Assembly (NCBI RefSeq): GCF_000732485.2 | Contig: NZ_JAQV02000025.1 | Span: 1 to 60,094 of the forward strand | Direction: 5' to 3' | Length of the DNA: 60,094 nucleotides | From: Bacillus sp. SJS | GTDB lineage: Bacteria > Bacillota > Bacilli > Bacillales > Bacillaceae | Position numbers and translations under genes: made by a program | The notes under the pieces: model-generated | What the model saw: only the letters and a program-made list of their open reading frames with translations | Databases searched by the model: none | What the model was told of the DNA's origin: nothing | Part shown: positions 32,244 through 41,670 of the stretch, one piece after another | Layout of the letters: every line of letters begins with the position of its first letter | How positions within the stretch are numbered: position 1 is the first letter of the stretch

Positions 32244-32626
32244 TGTTTTTTCTCCAGATTCAGCTGCCATGAGACACCATATTTGTCCTCCACCCAGCCG
32301 AACTTTTCGCTCACGGGTGATGAGGCAAGCGGCATCAGCACTTGTCCATGATCGGATAGCCTTTGAAAAATGGTCTCGATTTCTTCATCAGATTCGCAGG
32401 CCACAAACAATGACAGAGCCGGGGTAAAGGCATGATGGTCGCCATTCGTGTTGTCGATGCACCTGAACGTTTGACCCTTAAGTGTGAAAATAGCATACAT
32501 CACTTTGCCATCTTCATGATGAAAAATCTGCTGAATATTCGAATCATCAAAGATGGAGAGGTAGTGGTTCATCGCCTCCTCTGCCTGGCCGGAAAACATG
32601 AGGAATGGTGTAATTGGATTGGACAT
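32240..32626 (-). CDS. VOC-family protein, PhnB/3-demethylubiquinone methyltransferase-like
   Basis: This 128-residue glyoxalase-fold protein has ITPFLMFSGQAEEAMNHYLS, FTLKGQTFRCIDN and SEKFGWVEDKYGVSWQLN, the PhnB (3-dmu-9_3-mt) pattern. It is a dimeric cytosolic protein of unknown activity. The ATG at 32626 lies nine bases after AAAGGAG; two codons upstream there is another ATG. It is the first gene of a two-gene unit with the kinase-like gene. Confidence 0.8.
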   Translation of the reverse strand: MSNPITPFLMFSGQAEEAMNHYLSIFDDSNIQQIFHHEDGKVMYAIFTLKGQTFRCIDNTNGDHHAFTPALSLFVACESDEEIETIFQRLSDHGQVLMPLASSPVSEKFGWVEDKYGVSWQLNLEKKQ

Positions 32627-32744
32627 GCACATACACTCCTTTCATGTTTAATCATTTCAAGATTGGCTTCCCAAAGTCCTTTTAAAAAAGTAATTCTCTT
32701 CTCTAGCCAATACTAAAGGCCTCGCTCAGCCAGTACATCAGCGA

Positions 32745-33015
32745 GGCATCGGTTTTTACGTATGTGTGCCTGACCCGCAGTCTGCTAATGAATGAAAACT
32801 CCGGCACCGACTCTTGTAGCCATTGGTACACAAGGCTTCCATGACTTAGGCCTCTGTCCCCTTCTGCGGTGAAGGAGTTGGGGACTGGCACCATGCCTGA
32901 CCCGCTGTGTGCTAGCGAACGAACGCTCCGGCACCTGCTCTTCAAACCGTTGGCAGACAAGGCTTCAGTGACCTAGGCCTCTCTCCCCTTCTGGGGTGAA
33001 GGAGTTGGAGACTGA
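32745..33015. repeat. Dispersed GC-rich intergenic repeat, two copies (same family as 160-440)
   Basis: Two units are visible, each with the GCTCCGGCACC-type box, CTGTCCCCTTCTGCGGTGAAG-like box and GGAGTTGGGGACTGGCAC. They closely parallel those at 160-440. The region between the VOC gene (divergent) and the nhaC stop is otherwise empty. A minus-strand frame at 32703-32960 is a translation of the repeat and resembles the frame at 133-360. Confidence 0.75.
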
Positions 33016-33041
33016 CCCCAATCCTAATCCCACCCGCTACT

Positions 33042-34454
33042 TTACAAAAAAAATGAAACCGCACCGTACAAAACAACCGTTATCCCGGCAGCAATGAGAG
33101 CCGGCTTCAGCTTATATCTTGCATACTTCAGCACGGATAAATTAAGAATTCGGGCGATGGTATTGGTATCGTCGCTCAAAGGCGAGGCAAACGCTCCAAA
33201 CGTTCCGCTCGCAAACACGGTTCCAATGACTAGAGGTAGCGATAGATCGGAGGCAATCGCAATGGAAACGCCGAGCGGCATAAGAATTCCCCATGTTCCC
33301 CAGGCAGAGCCAATGAAATAGGAGACCGCTGCTCCAAACATAAAGAGAATCGGAACAAGCAGGGATGGCGGAATCCATTGCGAGTGGCTAGTGACAAAAC
33401 GGGAAAACCCTAGCTCCTCACTCGCAGACGAAAGCCCCCAAACGAAGGAAAGCAGCACAATGACCGACATTAAATCATTTCCGCCAAGGATAAAGTTATT
33501 CAGCAGTTCCCCCGTTTTGATTTTCTGAATTCTGAAAAACAGGAACGTTAAAATTAATGCGACAAGGAGCGCCGTCAGCATAGCTGTGAGGACGTCTGCT
33601 TTAATAAAGGCTGTAAAGAAGCCCCCTCCTTTTTGATGTCCATCCCACCATGTGAACAGAAAGGTCAGGCCAATGACGAGGATAAGCGGTACAAATAAAT
33701 TCCACGGCCGCTCCGGGAGATCCTTTCCTACCGATGGATCACAATTGTGCCAGTCGTCTTCACCGGATTCGTCGCCGATCTCTTCCGGATCGCTCTCCTC
33801 TGTCGATTTTGAATGATGGAAAAAACTCAAATAAATACCCACTAAAATCAGGATATAGGAAAAGAAATTAAATGGGATGCTTTGGAGAAACAATTGATAG
33901 GAGTCCGCCTTGATTTTTTCGTTTTCAAGGGCAAGGTCGATGAGTGAGGTCATGTAACCGACAAATGCAGTCGCAATCGGAATGAGGACAATAATCGGGG
34001 TAGCCGTCGTTTCAATTACAAACCCCAATTCCTGAGTTGACATCTTCACTTTTTTCAAAAGCGCCCGCATAATCGGAGCAATGGTGACAAACCGGAAGCT
34101 CGGTGCCGCGAACGTTCCAATCGTTGATATGTATGTGAGAAAAAGAGCCTGTTTCTTAGTTTGAACCTTTGCAGATGCCGCTTCTACGAATCCGCGAATC
34201 CCGCCGGCTATTTTAATCATTCCAATTAAGCCCGTAAAGGCGTACAAAAACATAAAAATTTTGATGTTCCCCGGATCAATGATTCCCTTTACGAGAATTT
34301 CAATCATTTTTGTGAGCCCTCCCACTAAAGAAGGCTGCAATAAATAAGACCCTGCGAGCAAGCCGGCAAACAGGCCAGGCAGCACCTGCTTCGTTTTGAT
34401 GGCAATGGGAATAGCAATTAAAAATGGGATAACCGAAAACCAATCGTTTTGCAT
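33042..34454 (-). CDS. Na+/H+ antiporter NhaC-family protein
   Basis: This 470-residue protein has about twelve membrane segments. The family blocks FIGSAWGTWGILMPLGVSIA and FGAFASPLSDDTNTIARILN correspond to the conserved NhaC ion-translocation region. An acidic, histidine-containing cytosolic loop (about residues 215-245) interrupts the middle. It probably exchanges Na+ or an organic acid for H+; NhaC superfamily members also include malate/lactate antiporters. It starts behind GGGTGAG and is monocistronic. Confidence 0.85.
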   Translation of the reverse strand: MQNDWFSVIPFLIAIPIAIKTKQVLPGLFAGLLAGSYLLQPSLVGGLTKMIEILVKGIIDPGNIKIFMFLYAFTGLIGMIKIAGGIRGFVEAASAKVQTKKQALFLTYISTIGTFAAPSFRFVTIAPIMRALLKKVKMSTQELGFVIETTATPIIVLIPIATAFVGYMTSLIDLALENEKIKADSYQLFLQSIPFNFFSYILILVGIYLSFFHHSKSTEESDPEEIGDESGEDDWHNCDPSVGKDLPERPWNLFVPLILVIGLTFLFTWWDGHQKGGGFFTAFIKADVLTAMLTALLVALILTFLFFRIQKIKTGELLNNFILGGNDLMSVIVLLSFVWGLSSASEELGFSRFVTSHSQWIPPSLLVPILFMFGAAVSYFIGSAWGTWGILMPLGVSIAIASDLSLPLVIGTVFASGTFGAFASPLSDDTNTIARILNLSVLKYARYKLKPALIAAGITVVLYGAVSFFL

Positions 34455-34568
34455 GACGTCTCACCCTATCCGTTTTTCATCCATTTTTAGATTGCGGAAG
34501 AGTGAGGCGTTTTATCCTGATTTTGTTTTTGTCAGAAAATCAATAGAACCGATAAGAGAATGTTGCGC

Positions 34569-34928
34569 TCACTCAGAAACAATTTCTCTTTGGACTTTCT
34601 TCGGCAGCTTGTCAAAAACCAATTGATAGGAATGTTCGATTAAGCTTTCGGCAAAATCATTCGGCAAAGAGGCATCAAGGTAGATGGAATTCCAATGGGT
34701 TTTGTTCATGTAATAGCCCGGTATAATGCCCTCATATTCTTCCCTTAATTCTTCAGCCCGAACTGGATCGCACTTTAATGTGATAATCGGCTTTCCCTTT
34801 GCATCGCTTCCAAGCATAGCAAACATTTTTCCTCCAACATGATAGCGGTCTGCCTGCCAATCCGGCTGGTAATCATGGAAAGCGCCTTTCCGAGCTTTGC
34901 ACAATGCATCAAGGTGGTCCTTATTCAT
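34569..34928 (-). CDS. MmcQ/YjbR-family protein
   Basis: This 119-residue protein contains the YjbR-fold segments YHVGGKMFAMLGSDAKGKPI, LKCDPVRAEELREEY and NKTHWNSIYLDASLP. These define the CyaY-like, possibly nucleic-acid-binding YjbR family. The start follows AAAGGAGG. Relatives are uncharacterised. Confidence 0.82.
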   Translation of the reverse strand: MNKDHLDALCKARKGAFHDYQPDWQADRYHVGGKMFAMLGSDAKGKPIITLKCDPVRAEELREEYEGIIPGYYMNKTHWNSIYLDASLPNDFAESLIEHSYQLVFDKLPKKVQREIVSE

Positions 34929-35007
34929 TGTATTGCCTCCTTTGCTTCTGCTGATTTTTAGGTGACTCTGCTTCTATTATAGAAAAAGGAGAGAACATCG
35001 TCTTTAT

Positions 35008-35046
35008 AAAAAAACCGCTTCCTCCAATTTCTCTGGAAGAAGCGGC
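35008..35046 (-). terminator. Terminator of the mtl operon after mtlD
   Basis: On the minus strand GCCGCTTCTTCC pairs with GGAGGAAGCGG, followed by seven T (A-run 35009-35015). Confidence 0.85.
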
Positions 35047-35058
35047 AAAGCCTGCTGT

Positions 35059-36201
35059 TTATTTTTTCAGCTGTTCATACTGAGCAGCGATCTCTTTCAC
35101 TAATGAGCTATTCGGATCAAGCTTGCTTACCTCAGTCAGAACGTGCTCGACACCATGCTCGCTGATCATCTTCTGCAGTTCAACGGATTCGGAATCATCC
35201 TTCACATCAAAAAGAAGAGCCGCAGCAATGGCTTTCGCCAGGTTTTCAGTTGGCAATCCGAAACGGGCAGACTCTCTTGCCGGTTTGACAAGGCGGTCTT
35301 CTGATCCAAGCTTGCGGAGCGGGGAACGTCCAACCCTTGATACGCCATCATGAAGGTAAGGATTTTGAAAGCGGCCGATGATTTTTTCGATATACTTGCC
35401 GTGCTCGCCCTGGTCCAGGCCGTATGTTTTTACTAAGTATGCGCCTGTCTCGTTCAGCGTGTTTTTGACCTGTACGGAAATGGTTTCGTCATTGAGAGCT
35501 TCATCAATGGTTTCTTTCCCGGCAAGCCACCCAAAATAGGCGGTAACAGCATGTCCGGTGTTTACAGTGAAGAGCTTTCTTTCGATGAATGGAGCAAGGT
35601 CCGGAACGGTAATCATCCCATCTACATTCGGAATTTCCTGATCCGTCTCAACGACCCACTCATAATACGTTTCTACGAGGACATCAAGTGAGCCCTGGTT
35701 GTTTTGAATCGGAACAATTCGGTCCACAGCGGAATTGAAGAAAAATACCCGGCCTTCAAGCTTTCCCTTCGTCTCTTCATCCAGCTGCTCAAGGATATGT
35801 CCTTTTAAAATATCAGTTGCACCAATTTGGTTCTCACAGGCAATGATGTAAAGAGGCGCTTCATTTTCTTTTAAGCGCTTCACGATCCCCTTTGCAATCA
35901 GCGGGGCGATTCTCGGAAGAATATTCGGGCCGATCGCCGTTGTGACATATTCAGCCTGTCCAATCGCTTCAATTACTTCATCTTCCTGCTTCATATTGTT
36001 CAAACCGGAAACATTTGTGATTTCCAGCACTTCCTGTGGATCTGCCGCTGTTTTTACCTTATAGCTAGTTTCCTCATTCAGCTTGCTAATGATGTCATCT
36101 GCAATATCCACAAATGTTACGTGGTAGCCTGATTGAGAGAATAGAGCCCCGATAAAGCCTCTGCCTATGTTTCCTGCGCCAAAATGAATCGTGTTTTTCA
36201 T
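35059..36201 (-). CDS. mtlD: Mannitol-1-phosphate 5-dehydrogenase MtlD
   Basis: This roughly 380-residue NAD-dependent enzyme oxidises mannitol 1-phosphate to fructose 6-phosphate. It begins MKNTIHFGAGNIGRGFIGAL, with the Rossmann GxGxxGxG. The polyol-dehydrogenase motif is in the centre, and FFNSAVDRIVPIQNN with LFTVNTGHAVTAYFGWL holds the catalytic lysine/histidine region of the long-chain family. The ATG at 36201 lies nine bases after AAAGGA; in-frame ATGs at 36210 and 36207 overlap the mtlR stop. It is the last gene of mtlA-mtlR-mtlD. Confidence 0.92.
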   Translation of the reverse strand: MKNTIHFGAGNIGRGFIGALFSQSGYHVTFVDIADDIISKLNEETSYKVKTAADPQEVLEITNVSGLNNMKQEDEVIEAIGQAEYVTTAIGPNILPRIAPLIAKGIVKRLKENEAPLYIIACENQIGATDILKGHILEQLDEETKGKLEGRVFFFNSAVDRIVPIQNNQGSLDVLVETYYEWVVETDQEIPNVDGMITVPDLAPFIERKLFTVNTGHAVTAYFGWLAGKETIDEALNDETISVQVKNTLNETGAYLVKTYGLDQGEHGKYIEKIIGRFQNPYLHDGVSRVGRSPLRKLGSEDRLVKPARESARFGLPTENLAKAIAAALLFDVKDDSESVELQKMISEHGVEHVLTEVSKLDPNSSLVKEIAAQYEQLKK

Positions 36202-36206
36202 CTTCA

Positions 36207-38297
36207 TCATTCCTTTATCCGTTTATTTTGTACGTAAGCGTAAAACGTTTCTTCTAATTTCCGGCGGATCATCTGTCCATTCGAGGAAGAAAAGATGAGC
36301 ATATTTTCTTTGCTTTCTACAATGGCGGTACTAATTAAGCTGACAATTTCAAGCTGACTGGGCCGTAAATTCATCGGAGCTAAGAGAAGCAGGATGCTTC
36401 TCGCTTGCATATCCTTTCGGTCCATCCCTTTGATTTGATAAGGCTCATCGAGATGGACAACCCGGAAGATGAGCTCTTTGACCCCATCATGCCTGGCATG
36501 AAAAAGCGCCATGTTTGTATCCGGAATCCCAAGACCCGCTTGCCGCTCCCGTGCCAGCAGCTGTTCCCCTACTGCCTTCGCTCCTGTCAGCAGACCCTCT
36601 GCTTCGCATTCGAATGCCATTTCCTCCAAAAGATGATGATGACTATCGGCCTTTTTCCGGTCAGTAACCGCTAAATTCTTTAAGATCATCCGAATCGAGG
36701 TGTGGATATCCTCCATCTCCTGCAAAAGGACCTCAAGGGAAGAAGATGATTCCATCGTTTCCTGAAAAGCCTTCGGCGAATTTTGGTCCGCATAATGCTG
36801 CTTGCTTGTGAACGTTTGAATATGTTCGCCTAAGAAGTGCCGAACCGATTCAATATCCTCATCTGTCAGCAATGGGTTGACCAGCACGTAGCTCTGCTGA
36901 AAAAACGGAAGCCGTACGGTCGATATGACTAAATCAAATTTCTGCAAATCGATTTCCTGAATTTCTTTTAGGGAGGCAACCTCAATGGATGAAATCTCTG
37001 CCATTTCCTTCTTGATCCGGCTGGCGAGCATCTTGGATGTTCCAATGCCGGTCGGGCATACAACGAGGGCCCGAATGGACAACTCCTCTTTTCTTAGCTC
37101 AAGCGCCGATCCAAAGTGCAGAACAATATACGCTATTTCATCGGGTGGAAACTTGATGTCGCCAAACTCTAATTCAAGACTTTTCTCCACTGCCATATAA
37201 AGAACCGGATACTTCTTTTTAATATCGTCTGTCAAAGGATTAAAGGATGCCAGTCCTTGCTGAATCCGGAATAGCGACGGTTCCATATGGGCGAATAATC
37301 CTTGAAACAAAGAGAAATCCGAGGTTAAATCGATGTTCAATTTTTGAGAAACATGCTGAATGGTTCTCTTAATGGAACGGCCAATCACGACGCTGTCATA
37401 GAAAACCTCTTCGGCTTCCTGGACTCGGGATCCTCTCCAGATGACAGATAGAAAATGAATTTCCGGCTCATCCAAAACGATCGAAAAAGCATTCTCTATC
37501 CCGTTGCTGACCTCTTTCATCCTCTTATACTCTTCATATTCATGGATGTAAGAGTCTTCTTCTCCCTCAGGCAGCCGGAACCCGCCTTCATGCCTTTGGA
37601 CCGTGATGCAAATATGGACAATGAGGGCGATATAAGCGCTATCCGCGAGCTTTAAATAGCCATTGTTCTGAACGCTTAATTGTTCATCTACCGCTCTTAA
37701 GTGCGCCGCGTTAAAGTAATGAAGCACCTTTTGATCCTTATTTTCCGTCTGACTCAGGCGAAAAACATTTTCAATCAGTTCTTCATTAAAATACATAAGG
37801 AAAAAGCTGGCCAGCGCTTTTCGTTTGGAATCCTCACGCGCAATAAGCTCCACCCCTACTCCTTTTTTTCTGGATAGCTCGATTCCGAAGCTGCTGAGCC
37901 AGCCTGAAAGCTCGTCCATATAGGTGACAAGGGTCGTGACGCTGATTCCAAGATCATTCGCGAGCGGAGCAAGCTTAATGGCCTCTTTCTCTTCCATTAA
38001 TTCAATCAAAATGAGTAATTTTCTTTCTTCAGCTGTCAGATCGACAAGCTTGATATTCACCATCATCTGAACAAGCTTGAAGATATTCTCATTCTTTCCG
38101 GTAATGGAAAGGCCTTTGTCCTGTGACTTCGAAAGGGAAAGATCAAACCGGTTCAGAATCGGTTCAATGTTTTTCAAATCCCGCTGCACGGTTCTGACAC
38201 TGACATGAAGAAAAGCAGCAATGGAATGAGCGGTATGTTTGCCTGACGTCTTAATAATGAGCTCTATTATTGCTTTTTCCCTGGAGGTAACAAACAT
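36207..38297 (-). CDS. mtlR: PTS-regulated transcriptional activator MtlR
   Basis: This roughly 696-residue activator of the mannitol operon has an N-terminal HTH_11/DeoR-like domain (ASTR-like SIAAFLHVSVRTVQRDLKNI). A second HTH and two PRDs follow (PRD histidines in YIALIVHICITVQRHEG and DEIAYIVLHFG). Next come an EIIB-Gat-like domain (VVCPTGIGTSKMLASRI, with its cysteine) and a C-terminal EIIA-Mtl-like domain (DTNMALFHARHDGVKELIF). HPr and EII phosphorylation of these domains tunes activity. The ATG at 38297 is favoured by GAGGG; 38309 is an alternative. Confidence 0.9.
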   Translation of the reverse strand: MFVTSREKAIIELIIKTSGKHTAHSIAAFLHVSVRTVQRDLKNIEPILNRFDLSLSKSQDKGLSITGKNENIFKLVQMMVNIKLVDLTAEERKLLILIELMEEKEAIKLAPLANDLGISVTTLVTYMDELSGWLSSFGIELSRKKGVGVELIAREDSKRKALASFFLMYFNEELIENVFRLSQTENKDQKVLHYFNAAHLRAVDEQLSVQNNGYLKLADSAYIALIVHICITVQRHEGGFRLPEGEEDSYIHEYEEYKRMKEVSNGIENAFSIVLDEPEIHFLSVIWRGSRVQEAEEVFYDSVVIGRSIKRTIQHVSQKLNIDLTSDFSLFQGLFAHMEPSLFRIQQGLASFNPLTDDIKKKYPVLYMAVEKSLELEFGDIKFPPDEIAYIVLHFGSALELRKEELSIRALVVCPTGIGTSKMLASRIKKEMAEISSIEVASLKEIQEIDLQKFDLVISTVRLPFFQQSYVLVNPLLTDEDIESVRHFLGEHIQTFTSKQHYADQNSPKAFQETMESSSSLEVLLQEMEDIHTSIRMILKNLAVTDRKKADSHHHLLEEMAFECEAEGLLTGAKAVGEQLLARERQAGLGIPDTNMALFHARHDGVKELIFRVVHLDEPYQIKGMDRKDMQARSILLLLAPMNLRPSQLEIVSLISTAIVESKENMLIFSSSNGQMIRRKLEETFYAYVQNKRIKE

Positions 38298-38337
38298 AAC
38301 ATCCCTCATTTCAAGCGGACAATTTTTATGTAAAACA

Positions 38338-38370
38338 GGAATAGAAAGGTGGATTCCACCTTTCTATTCC
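38338..38370 (-). terminator. Perfect 33-base inverted repeat between mtlA and mtlR
   Basis: Two 16-base arms (GGAATAGAAAGGTGGA and complement) meet around a single central base, followed on the minus strand by TGTTTTAC. The weak T-run suggests partial termination or RNA processing that lowers mtlR relative to mtlA. It may equally act as a stabiliser of the mtlA transcript. Confidence 0.6.
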
Positions 38371-38376
38371 CTTCTA

Positions 38377-40287
38377 TTATTTATTTAGTCCTCCGATTAC
38401 ATCCATCAATTCTCCCTTCGTGGATGCGGATGCCATTTTTTCAATGTTCTCCATATCCGAGCAGGTTACAGCAATTCCTGAGAGAATTTCAAGGTGTGTT
38501 CCATCTTTTCCGGCGATTCCGAATAGAAGACGTACCTTTTGTCCTCCGAAATCAACGCCATCCGGAATTTGAAGAATGGTCACACCGGATTTGATCACAT
38601 CTTTCTTAGCGTCCTCTGTACCATGAGGAATCGCCACATCATTCCCCATATAGGTAGATGTCATTTCATCCCTTGCAATCATAGCCTCAATATAGGATTC
38701 CTTCACATAGCCACCATCCACTAAAACACGGCCGGCAAAACGAATCGCTTCGTCTTTGTCCGTAAAACGCTGATTTAGGAAGATGTTTTCTTTTAGTAGG
38801 ACATCTGAATCGGAAGCTGGCTCTTCAACAGGAGCTGAAGCAGGAGCTTCTTCAACCGGAGCCTCTTCATTGGATCCATTTTTCAAACGGTCTACCAATT
38901 TATCGTATTCAGGACTCGCAAGGAAGCTGTCGACTGAAATGTGATACGCATTGGGAACCTTATTTTTCGCTCTCGGAGTCAATTCTTCCTGTGTAATCAC
39001 AATTTCAGCATCACTAGGAAGATTGGAAATCGCCGAGTTTACAGAGGTAATGCTTAATCCCGCTTCTTTAAATTTCTTTCTCAAAATCGATGCACCCATC
39101 GCACTTGAGCCCATTCCGGCATCACATGCGAAGATAACTTTGTTTACATTCTGCGGGAATTCGCCGGCTGGAGCAGAAGAAGCAAATGTGCTTGCAACAC
39201 TGCTTTTCTTGCCTTTCATTTCCTGCATTTTGTTTGCTGCATCTTCAATGCTTGTCTCTTTGTCTTTGATTGTTTTCAAGACTAGAGCAGAAACGATGAA
39301 AGAAACGGCTGCAGCGACGAGGACTCCTAAAATATTAGCAATGTATGTTCCGCCGTCCTTTGGTGTTGCAAGCAAAATCGCGATAATGCTTCCCGGTGAT
39401 GCTGGAGCAGAAAGACCTCCGCCAAATAGGACAAGGGTGAACACACCACTCATACCGCCAAGAATTGCGGCTACAAAAAGCATTGGTTTCATTAAAATAT
39501 AAGGGAAATAAATTTCATGTATTCCGCCCAGGAATTGAATGATGGCAGCTCCCGGTGCAGATTGTTTAGCCGAGCCTTTGCCAAAGAACGTATAGGCAAG
39601 AAGGATTCCAAGTCCCGGACCAGGATTCGCTTCAAGCAGGAACAGAACGGATTGTCCATGCTGCTTTGCCTGCTCCAATGCAATCGGAGACAATACCCCG
39701 TGGTTAATTGCGTTATTTAAGAAAAGAACTTTTGCCGGTTCAATCAGAATGCTGGTCAGAGGAAGAATTCCCAGTCCTACCATCAAGTCTACTCCTGCTA
39801 CCAGAATTCCTGTGAACGCTGATACCGCAGGTCCTACACCTACTAAAGAGAGCAGTGCTAGAATACCGCCGATAATTCCGACAGAGAAGTTATTCACCAG
39901 CATTTCAAAGCCGGCTTTTACCTTTCCTTCAACCCACTGATCAAATTTCTTAATCGCGTAACCGCCAAGAGGTCCCATAATCATGGCACCGAGGAACATC
40001 GGAATGCCTGATCCTACAATGACACCCATTGTGGCGATCGCACCGACTACGCCTCCGCGCTGATCATGAATCAGCTTACCTCCAGTGTAACCGATAAGCA
40101 ATGGAAGCAAATACGTAACCATTGGATCTACAAGCTTGGCGAACCCTTCATTCGGCAGCCAGCCGGTAGGAATAAATAATGCCGTAATCAAACCCCAGGC
40201 GATAAATGCACCGATATTCGGCATTACCATTGAGCTTAGGAAGTTGCCGAACTTCTGAACGCCAACTTTTATATTATTTTGAGCCAT
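38377..40287 (-). CDS. mtlA: PTS mannitol transporter subunit IICBA, MtlA
   Basis: This 636-residue fused transporter and kinase imports mannitol as mannitol 1-phosphate. EIIC (1-340) has multiple membrane segments including MVMPNIGAFIAWGLITALF and GGIHEIYFPYILMKP. EIIB (about 380-470) has the phospho-cysteine Cys388 in VIFACDAGMGSSAMG. A Pro/Glu/Ala-rich linker follows (about 472-495), and EIIA (about 498-636) has the phospho-histidine His555 in VAIPHGTEDAKK. B. subtilis encodes EIIA as a separate mtlF; here it is fused. The start follows GAAAGGAAG. Confidence 0.94.
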   Translation of the reverse strand: MAQNNIKVGVQKFGNFLSSMVMPNIGAFIAWGLITALFIPTGWLPNEGFAKLVDPMVTYLLPLLIGYTGGKLIHDQRGGVVGAIATMGVIVGSGIPMFLGAMIMGPLGGYAIKKFDQWVEGKVKAGFEMLVNNFSVGIIGGILALLSLVGVGPAVSAFTGILVAGVDLMVGLGILPLTSILIEPAKVLFLNNAINHGVLSPIALEQAKQHGQSVLFLLEANPGPGLGILLAYTFFGKGSAKQSAPGAAIIQFLGGIHEIYFPYILMKPMLFVAAILGGMSGVFTLVLFGGGLSAPASPGSIIAILLATPKDGGTYIANILGVLVAAAVSFIVSALVLKTIKDKETSIEDAANKMQEMKGKKSSVASTFASSAPAGEFPQNVNKVIFACDAGMGSSAMGASILRKKFKEAGLSITSVNSAISNLPSDAEIVITQEELTPRAKNKVPNAYHISVDSFLASPEYDKLVDRLKNGSNEEAPVEEAPASAPVEEPASDSDVLLKENIFLNQRFTDKDEAIRFAGRVLVDGGYVKESYIEAMIARDEMTSTYMGNDVAIPHGTEDAKKDVIKSGVTILQIPDGVDFGGQKVRLLFGIAGKDGTHLEILSGIAVTCSDMENIEKMASASTKGELMDVIGGLNK

Positions 40288-40332
40288 ATGCGCTCTTCCT
40301 TTCTATTATATATCTTGATTTAAGTGTACTTT

Positions 40333-40346
40333 ATAAAACGCTTTCA
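40333..40346 (-). promoter_or_regulatory. cre-like site (CcpA) upstream of mtlA
   Basis: TGAAAGCGTTTTAT on the minus strand matches the catabolite-responsive element TGWAARCGYTWNCW with one mismatch near the 3' end. It lies about 50 bases upstream of mtlA. Confidence 0.5.
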
Positions 40347-40369
40347 TTTAAACGATTAGGAAATATGAC

Positions 40370-40393
40370 TTTGTCGCAGCATAGCGTGTCAAA
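40370..40393. promoter_or_regulatory. Putative MtlR operator upstream of mtlA
   Basis: TTTGTCGC-N6-GCGTGTCAAA is an inverted repeat of TTTGWCRC half-sites, resembling published MtlR operators of Bacillus/Geobacillus. It lies upstream of the cre-like site in the mtlA promoter region. Confidence 0.45.
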
Positions 40394-40466
40394 ACTTTTG
40401 TTCAGGAACCAATCTGGGCGAATGTACATATTCTGCCTTCAAAGAGGTTTTGTCAGGAGGGGACAG

Positions 40467-41069
40467 ATGATGTACGAGAGCCAGGCTTCAATGCAGTTTG
40501 CGTTTGACATGCGCAATAGCTTCCTTTTTAAAAAGAACGATGAAAACTACATTACCATTATGGGATCTAAACAGCTGAACACCGTTAAGACGTCCCTGCT
40601 TGATATCTTCTTGAGCAAAGGGAACCTCGTAGAACCGCACTACCACCAAAATGCAGCGGAACTCGTCTACTGCATATCAGGCTCTGCTGACGTTTCCATT
40701 TTAAACCCCTTTACAAAACAGCTCCTTACCTACCGAATCTCCCCCCAGCAGGTCGCTAATGTCCCCCAAGGATGGTGGCACTATGAAAAAGCTATAGAGG
40801 ATCACACACATCTTCTTGCCATCTTTAACGCATCGAACCCCGAAGTGGTCCTCGGCTCCGACATCCTGAAATTCACTCCGGCAAGCATCATGTCACAAAC
40901 GTATTGTATCAGCGAAAACGAATGGAAGCAGGTAACAGAGCCCGTCAGGCCCAGTACGTATATCGGACCTTATGAAGACTGTACAGGAGAGGAAAGAACT
41001 CCCCCGGCGCTGCAGCCGAACGCTTCGATTGACCATTTTCAGCCTCCTCATTATTGGGGTGCCAGATAA
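40467..41069 (+). CDS. Cupin-domain protein, germin-like
   Basis: This 200-residue protein has a single beta-barrel cupin (about residues 45-165). The metal-binding histidines are in VEPHYHQNAAELVYCISG, with the second cupin motif in NVPQGWWHYEK. The start at 40467 follows GGAGGGG; the longer frame overlaps mtlA antisense. It is divergent from mtlA. Possible oxalate decarboxylase-like or sugar-related activity cannot be settled. Confidence 0.75.
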   Translation: MMYESQASMQFAFDMRNSFLFKKNDENYITIMGSKQLNTVKTSLLDIFLSKGNLVEPHYHQNAAELVYCISGSADVSILNPFTKQLLTYRISPQQVANVPQGWWHYEKAIEDHTHLLAIFNASNPEVVLGSDILKFTPASIMSQTYCISENEWKQVTEPVRPSTYIGPYEDCTGEERTPPALQPNASIDHFQPPHYWGAR

Positions 41070-41082
41070 AACTTGTTCAAAC

Positions 41083-41110
41083 AAAAGACTGCCTTCGTGC
41101 AGTCTTTTTT
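41083..41110 (+). terminator. Terminator of the cupin gene
   Basis: The AAAAGACTGC/GCAGTCTTTT stem continues into six T. Confidence 0.85.
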
Positions 41111-41211
41111 CTGCTTCCACTAAATCTCCCTGAATTTACAGGACCTTCCTGCCAAAACAAAGGACTTTTCACTCATATTTTATTAAAGTATTGGGAATAC
41201 CTCTTTTATTG

Positions 41212-41236
41212 GTTTATGTTCCTGGCATTGGGGAAA
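41212..41236 (+). promoter_or_regulatory. Putative SigB promoter of the YflT-like gene
   Basis: GTTTAT (41212-41217), 13 bases and GGGAAA (41231-41236) match the SigB consensus. The start point would be only a few bases ahead of the AGGAGG site, giving a very short leader, which lowers confidence. Confidence 0.4.
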
Positions 41237-41259
41237 CTCTTTTTCAGGAGGCGATATAT

Positions 41260-41601
41260 ATGAGTCCGAAATTCAAGTTATTCCATAATGACGAACATTT
41301 AAAAGAATCCATTGATAAAATTCGCAAAGACGGGGTGCGCGATGAGGATATTTATATCCTTTCCCATGACAATGACCATGTAAGACGTTCAAGAAAGGAA
41401 ACAGACGCCAATAAGGTAGGCGTAAAGGTGACCGGTCTTGGAACGGCTACAAAAAATATATTCAGAAGCAAAGACGACAAACTCGTCGTTAAGATGCAAA
41501 AAATCGGCTTTGACACAAAAAAGGCCGAGGAGCTGGAAGAAGAATTGGATAAAGGAAAAGTACTATTAATCGTAACTAATCAGGATGAAGTTTCGTTCTA
41601 A
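41260..41601 (+). CDS. yflT: General stress protein 17M-like (YflT)
   Basis: This 113-residue protein has an N-terminal block KLFHNDEHLKESIDKIRKDG and DEDIYILSHDNDHVRR, as in YflT (general stress protein 17M). The ATG at 41260 follows CAGGAGGCG. In B. subtilis yflT is SigB-dependent; a SigB-type motif lies upstream here. The molecular role is unknown. Confidence 0.75.
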   Translation: MSPKFKLFHNDEHLKESIDKIRKDGVRDEDIYILSHDNDHVRRSRKETDANKVGVKVTGLGTATKNIFRSKDDKLVVKMQKIGFDTKKAEELEEELDKGKVLLIVTNQDEVSF

Positions 41602-41670
41602 GAGGTCTTGGAAAAAGACCTTCTCTTTTGAATAAATGATTTACCTAATAGCTCACGGAGGCGAAAAACA

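Noticed and set aside
32703-32960. 85-residue minus-strand reading frame
   Set aside because: Repeat-derived translation without a ribosome site.
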